23,029 bases of DNA from CAZAGO01 sp964485045 (GTDB lineage Archaea > Nanobdellota > Nanobdellia > Pacearchaeales > GW2011-AR1). The stretch is from contig CAZAGO010000011.1 in the NCBI GenBank assembly GCA_964485045.1, positions 1 through 23,029 of the forward strand. Direction: 5' to 3'. A program made the translations under genes and the position numbers. Under the pieces are notes generated by a model that was given only the letters and a program-made list of their open reading frames with translations, was not told the DNA's origin and did not search any database. Shown one piece after another: positions 21,168-23,029 of the stretch (within the stretch, counting starts at the first letter, position 1; the number at the start of each line of letters is the position of its first letter).

Positions 21168-21638
21168 TTAAATTGAAAGATAATTTAAAACTCCTGCAAA
21201 AGAGACCCAAACCCAATAAGGTATAAGCAGATAAGAAGCTTTTTTGTTTATATTATACAATACAAATACTAAAAGAAAGATTGAGAACCAAAGAAAAATT
21301 AATTCAAAAAATGCAAGGAAGGGATTTCTCATTCCAAAATAAATTGCACTCCATAAAATATTAAATATAAAGTTTATTCCAAAAAAGAAAATAATCTTTT
21401 CTTTGTCTTTCTTTCTTTTAACAGAAGTCCAAGAGTAATACATTGAAAAAACAATTAAAACGAAAAGGATATTCCAAACGATTGGAAAAACATAGCTAGG
21501 AGGAGTTATGGATGGTTTAATAGACTCATACCAATCGGAAGAAGTGCTTTTAGAAGTAAAATAACTTCCTGAAAGAGCCACCAAAAATACAATTAACCCA
21601 CACACTAAAAGTATTTTAAAATTCATCTTCTCTTTCAT
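21168..21638 (-). CDS. tspO: TspO/MBR family membrane protein
   Basis: The 156-residue protein has the five-helix TspO layout and motifs: WYESIKPSITPPSYVFPIVWNILF (near 36-59), NFIFNILWSAIYFGMRNPFLAF (near 89-110), and the C-terminal ASYLLIPYWVWVSFAGVLNYLSI (near 133-155). TspO binds porphyrins and is involved in their breakdown or transport and in stress responses. In an organism with few genes it may handle haem or host tetrapyrroles. ATG 21638 is supported by TTTATAAA starting 29 bp upstream on the minus strand; an in-frame ATG four codons later is possible. Confidence 0.94.
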   Translation of the reverse strand: MKEKMNFKILLVCGLIVFLVALSGSYFTSKSTSSDWYESIKPSITPPSYVFPIVWNILFVLIVFSMYYSWTSVKRKKDKEKIIFFFGINFIFNILWSAIYFGMRNPFLAFFELIFLWFSIFLLVFVLYNINKKASYLLIPYWVWVSFAGVLNYLSI

Positions 21639-21659
21639 TCTTTAAAATATGAATGAGTC

Positions 21660-21667
21660 TTTATAAA
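21660..21667 (-). promoter_or_regulatory. TATA box for tspO
   Basis: Palindromic TTTATAAA, starting 29 bp before the ATG at 21638. It is too close to the plus-strand gene to serve it, which has its own box at 21686. Confidence 0.5.
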
Positions 21668-21685
21668 TTATTTGAATAGTGAGTT

Positions 21686-21693
21686 TTTTATAC
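21686..21693 (+). promoter_or_regulatory. TATA box that sets the start at 21715
   Basis: TTTTATAC starts 29 bp before ATG 21715 and lies inside the longer open frame that begins at 21679, showing that ATG 21715 is the true start. Confidence 0.5.
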
Positions 21694-21714
21694 TTAATTT
21701 TTCTTACTCTTTTT

Positions 21715-22767
21715 ATGGATGAAAAAATAAAACCAAAAAAGTTGTTGAACTTCTTAGGATTTTTATTCTTCCTATATTTATTCTTATTTTCTTTAGTTTT
21801 AATTAAAGATTCATTTAGTGAAGTTGGAAAAGAATTCTTAAGAATAAACTTAGATAACATAAATGCTATTAATGCATTAGGAATTGGATGGTTTCTTACA
21901 TTAATAATACAATCTGGAGGGGCTGTAACCTCTGCATTGATAGCACTTCATGCAGGAGGACTAATTGATTCGATACTTTTAATTTTCATGGTTATTGGAA
22001 CAAAAATAGGAACAACAATAACAACCCTTCTTACCTCTTTGCTTGTTTCTGCAAAAAGAAGAGATTTCAGACATGGATTTGAAATAGGATTAGCCAATCT
22101 CGTTTACGCCTTTCCAATTGTTATATTTATGTTTATTTTACAATACTTCTTTTCATTTTTTTCTTATGCTGGAAATTATGTCCTAAATTTAGGAATACCT
22201 TTTAAAATAAATTTCATTGAAAAAATAACCAATCCTTTATTAGAAAAAATATCTTTCCTCCCTATTTCAGTCCTTATAGTGTTAGGAATATTTTTTCTTT
22301 TATTCAGTTTAAAGAAAATGCCAGAATGTATGCTTAAAATGTGGGAAGAGGAACAGCTTAGAAAAAAGATAAATAATTATATGAAAAAAAAGTATCTTTC
22401 TTTTTTCATAGGTCTTTTTATATCAATACTTTTAGTTTCAACTAACATTACAATAACTCTGCTTATTCCTCTCGTTGTTTCAAGAATGATAAATTTAAAG
22501 AAAGTAATTCCGTATATGATTGGAGCTAATCTTGGAGGAGCATTAGATACGGTTATCGGAGGAATGGTCTTTGGAAGAATAGCCTTTCCTGCAATATTGA
22601 CTTTTGTTTCATTTGGTATAATAGGATTATTTTGGTTATTAAATACAGATTTAATTTTTAAAATGACTAAATTTATCTCTAAAAAAACAATTCATATCTC
22701 TAGAAAAAGAGCATTTTTCTTTTTAATATTTTTTATTTTGCTTGCTTTAATTTTAAGTATAATTTAA
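21715..22767 (+). CDS. Na/Pi-cotransporter family protein
   Basis: About 350 residues with eight or nine membrane helices in two related halves. The first half has IQSGGAVTSALIALHAGG (a variant of the QSSSATT box) followed by IGTKIGTTITTLL; the second has the STNITITLLIPLVVSRM and YMIGANLGGALDTVIGG counterparts. This repeated QS/GANxGT pattern is that of the Na+/phosphate cotransporter II (NptA/PF02690) fold. It lacks the cytoplasmic PhoU-like tail of many homologs. It probably moves phosphate or another anion with sodium. The start was chosen from promoter spacing; the frame stays open 36 bp further upstream, across the TATA box. Confidence 0.88.
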   Translation: MDEKIKPKKLLNFLGFLFFLYLFLFSLVLIKDSFSEVGKEFLRINLDNINAINALGIGWFLTLIIQSGGAVTSALIALHAGGLIDSILLIFMVIGTKIGTTITTLLTSLLVSAKRRDFRHGFEIGLANLVYAFPIVIFMFILQYFFSFFSYAGNYVLNLGIPFKINFIEKITNPLLEKISFLPISVLIVLGIFFLLFSLKKMPECMLKMWEEEQLRKKINNYMKKKYLSFFIGLFISILLVSTNITITLLIPLVVSRMINLKKVIPYMIGANLGGALDTVIGGMVFGRIAFPAILTFVSFGIIGLFWLLNTDLIFKMTKFISKKTIHISRKRAFFFLIFFILLALILSII

Positions 22768-22783
22768 AGAAGTATTCTAAAAA

Positions 22784-23029
22784 TTATTTATTATATTTGC
22801 TTATTCTTTCAACATCTGAAAAAGGGAAAGGTCTTTTGTTTGAAACAAAAGTAAGATATCTACAATATTTGTAGAGCTCTGTATTCCATGGTTCGCAAAA
22901 CTCTGCAAAAATTTTGTTTCTCTTTTTTGAAAAAACGACAATTATCCAATTTAATATTGCAAGTATGCAAACAGCAATTCCCCAGAAATGTAAAATAACT
23001 CCAGATATAATTAATACTAATATTCTAAA
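22784..23029 (-). CDS. DUF4389 family membrane protein (5' end missing)
   Basis: An open frame on the minus strand runs from the window edge to a stop at 22784-22786, giving 81 residues with the start outside. It begins with one membrane helix (ILVLIISGVILHFWGIAVCILAILNWIIVVF), followed by the characteristic DUF4389 block: KRNKIFAEF...ELYKYCRYLTFVSNKRPFPFSD. This family comprises small membrane proteins with two or more helices, of unknown function. The protein seen here is the C-terminal half of such a unit. It converges with the Na/Pi transporter gene, 16 bp between stops. Confidence 0.85.
   Translation of the reverse strand, partial: FRILVLIISGVILHFWGIAVCILAILNWIIVVFSKKRNKIFAEFCEPWNTELYKYCRYLTFVSNKRPFPFSDVERISKYNK

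Noticed and set aside
1..23029. CRISPR array, insertion sequence or integrase
   Set aside because: No regularly spaced repeats with unique spacers, no terminal inverted repeats around a transposase and no recombinase gene were seen; the only direct repeats are the two at the tRNA-Ser leader.

Overview
The window looks like part of a small, AT-rich, gene-dense archaeal genome, most likely a DPANN-type lineage (Pacearchaeota/Woesearchaeota-like). This is inference. The grounds are: TATA boxes of the TTTAAATA/TTTATATA type placed 28-30 bp before the start codon of many genes (leaderless transcription); GGAGGTG-type ribosome sites only where a gene sits inside an operon or has a short leader; a class II tRNA-Ser pair and an initiator tRNA with an A1-U72 pair; and many small membrane or secreted proteins of kinds common in DPANN and CPR genomes. 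Convergent genes often end within 3-5 bp of each other.

Layout. 1-2600: the tail of a CBS-domain/zinc-ribbon protein, two unknown proteins, and a large secreted, membrane-anchored surface protein. 2653-4746: tRNA-Ser(GGA), a membrane-tailed diadenylate cyclase (c-di-AMP synthase), tRNA-Arg(GCG), a three-helix membrane protein and a YitT-family protein. 4792-7575: a three-gene operon of an exported CARDB-like protein, a MacB/FtsX-type permease and its ATPase. 7579-10433: rubrerythrin and a large membrane-anchored alpha/beta hydrolase with a Cys-rich segment. 10436-11587: four small membrane proteins, including a paralogous pair and a SemiSWEET-like protein. 11642-13488: a YdeI/OmdA-family protein, a membrane protein with an Ada-like zinc motif, and a RelE-type toxin-antitoxin pair. 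13507-14951: initiator tRNA-Met, a DUF378 protein, tRNA-Ser(GCT) behind an unusual repeat-and-hairpin leader, and a DUF2238 (YjdF) membrane protein. 14956-18586 (all minus): a DEAD-box RNA helicase, a 44-residue acidic protein, a PAP2 phosphatase, a Lys-rich basic protein preceded by a 216-nt structured RNA, and a PlsC acyltransferase. 18686-23029: a Rad3/XPD/DinG-like Fe-S helicase, a four-helix membrane protein, TspO, a Na/Pi-cotransporter-like protein and a truncated DUF4389 protein.

How the genes relate. Most are independent, leaderless housekeeping or envelope genes. Clear functional units are the ABC operon (4792-7575), the toxin-antitoxin pair (12893-13488), and the two coupled membrane-gene units (10957 to 10436 and 11082 to 11587). 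PlsC and PAP2 suggest handling of acyl-phosphate lipids. The two places I consider least explained are the tRNA-Ser leader (14035-14206) and the structured RNA (17516-17731).
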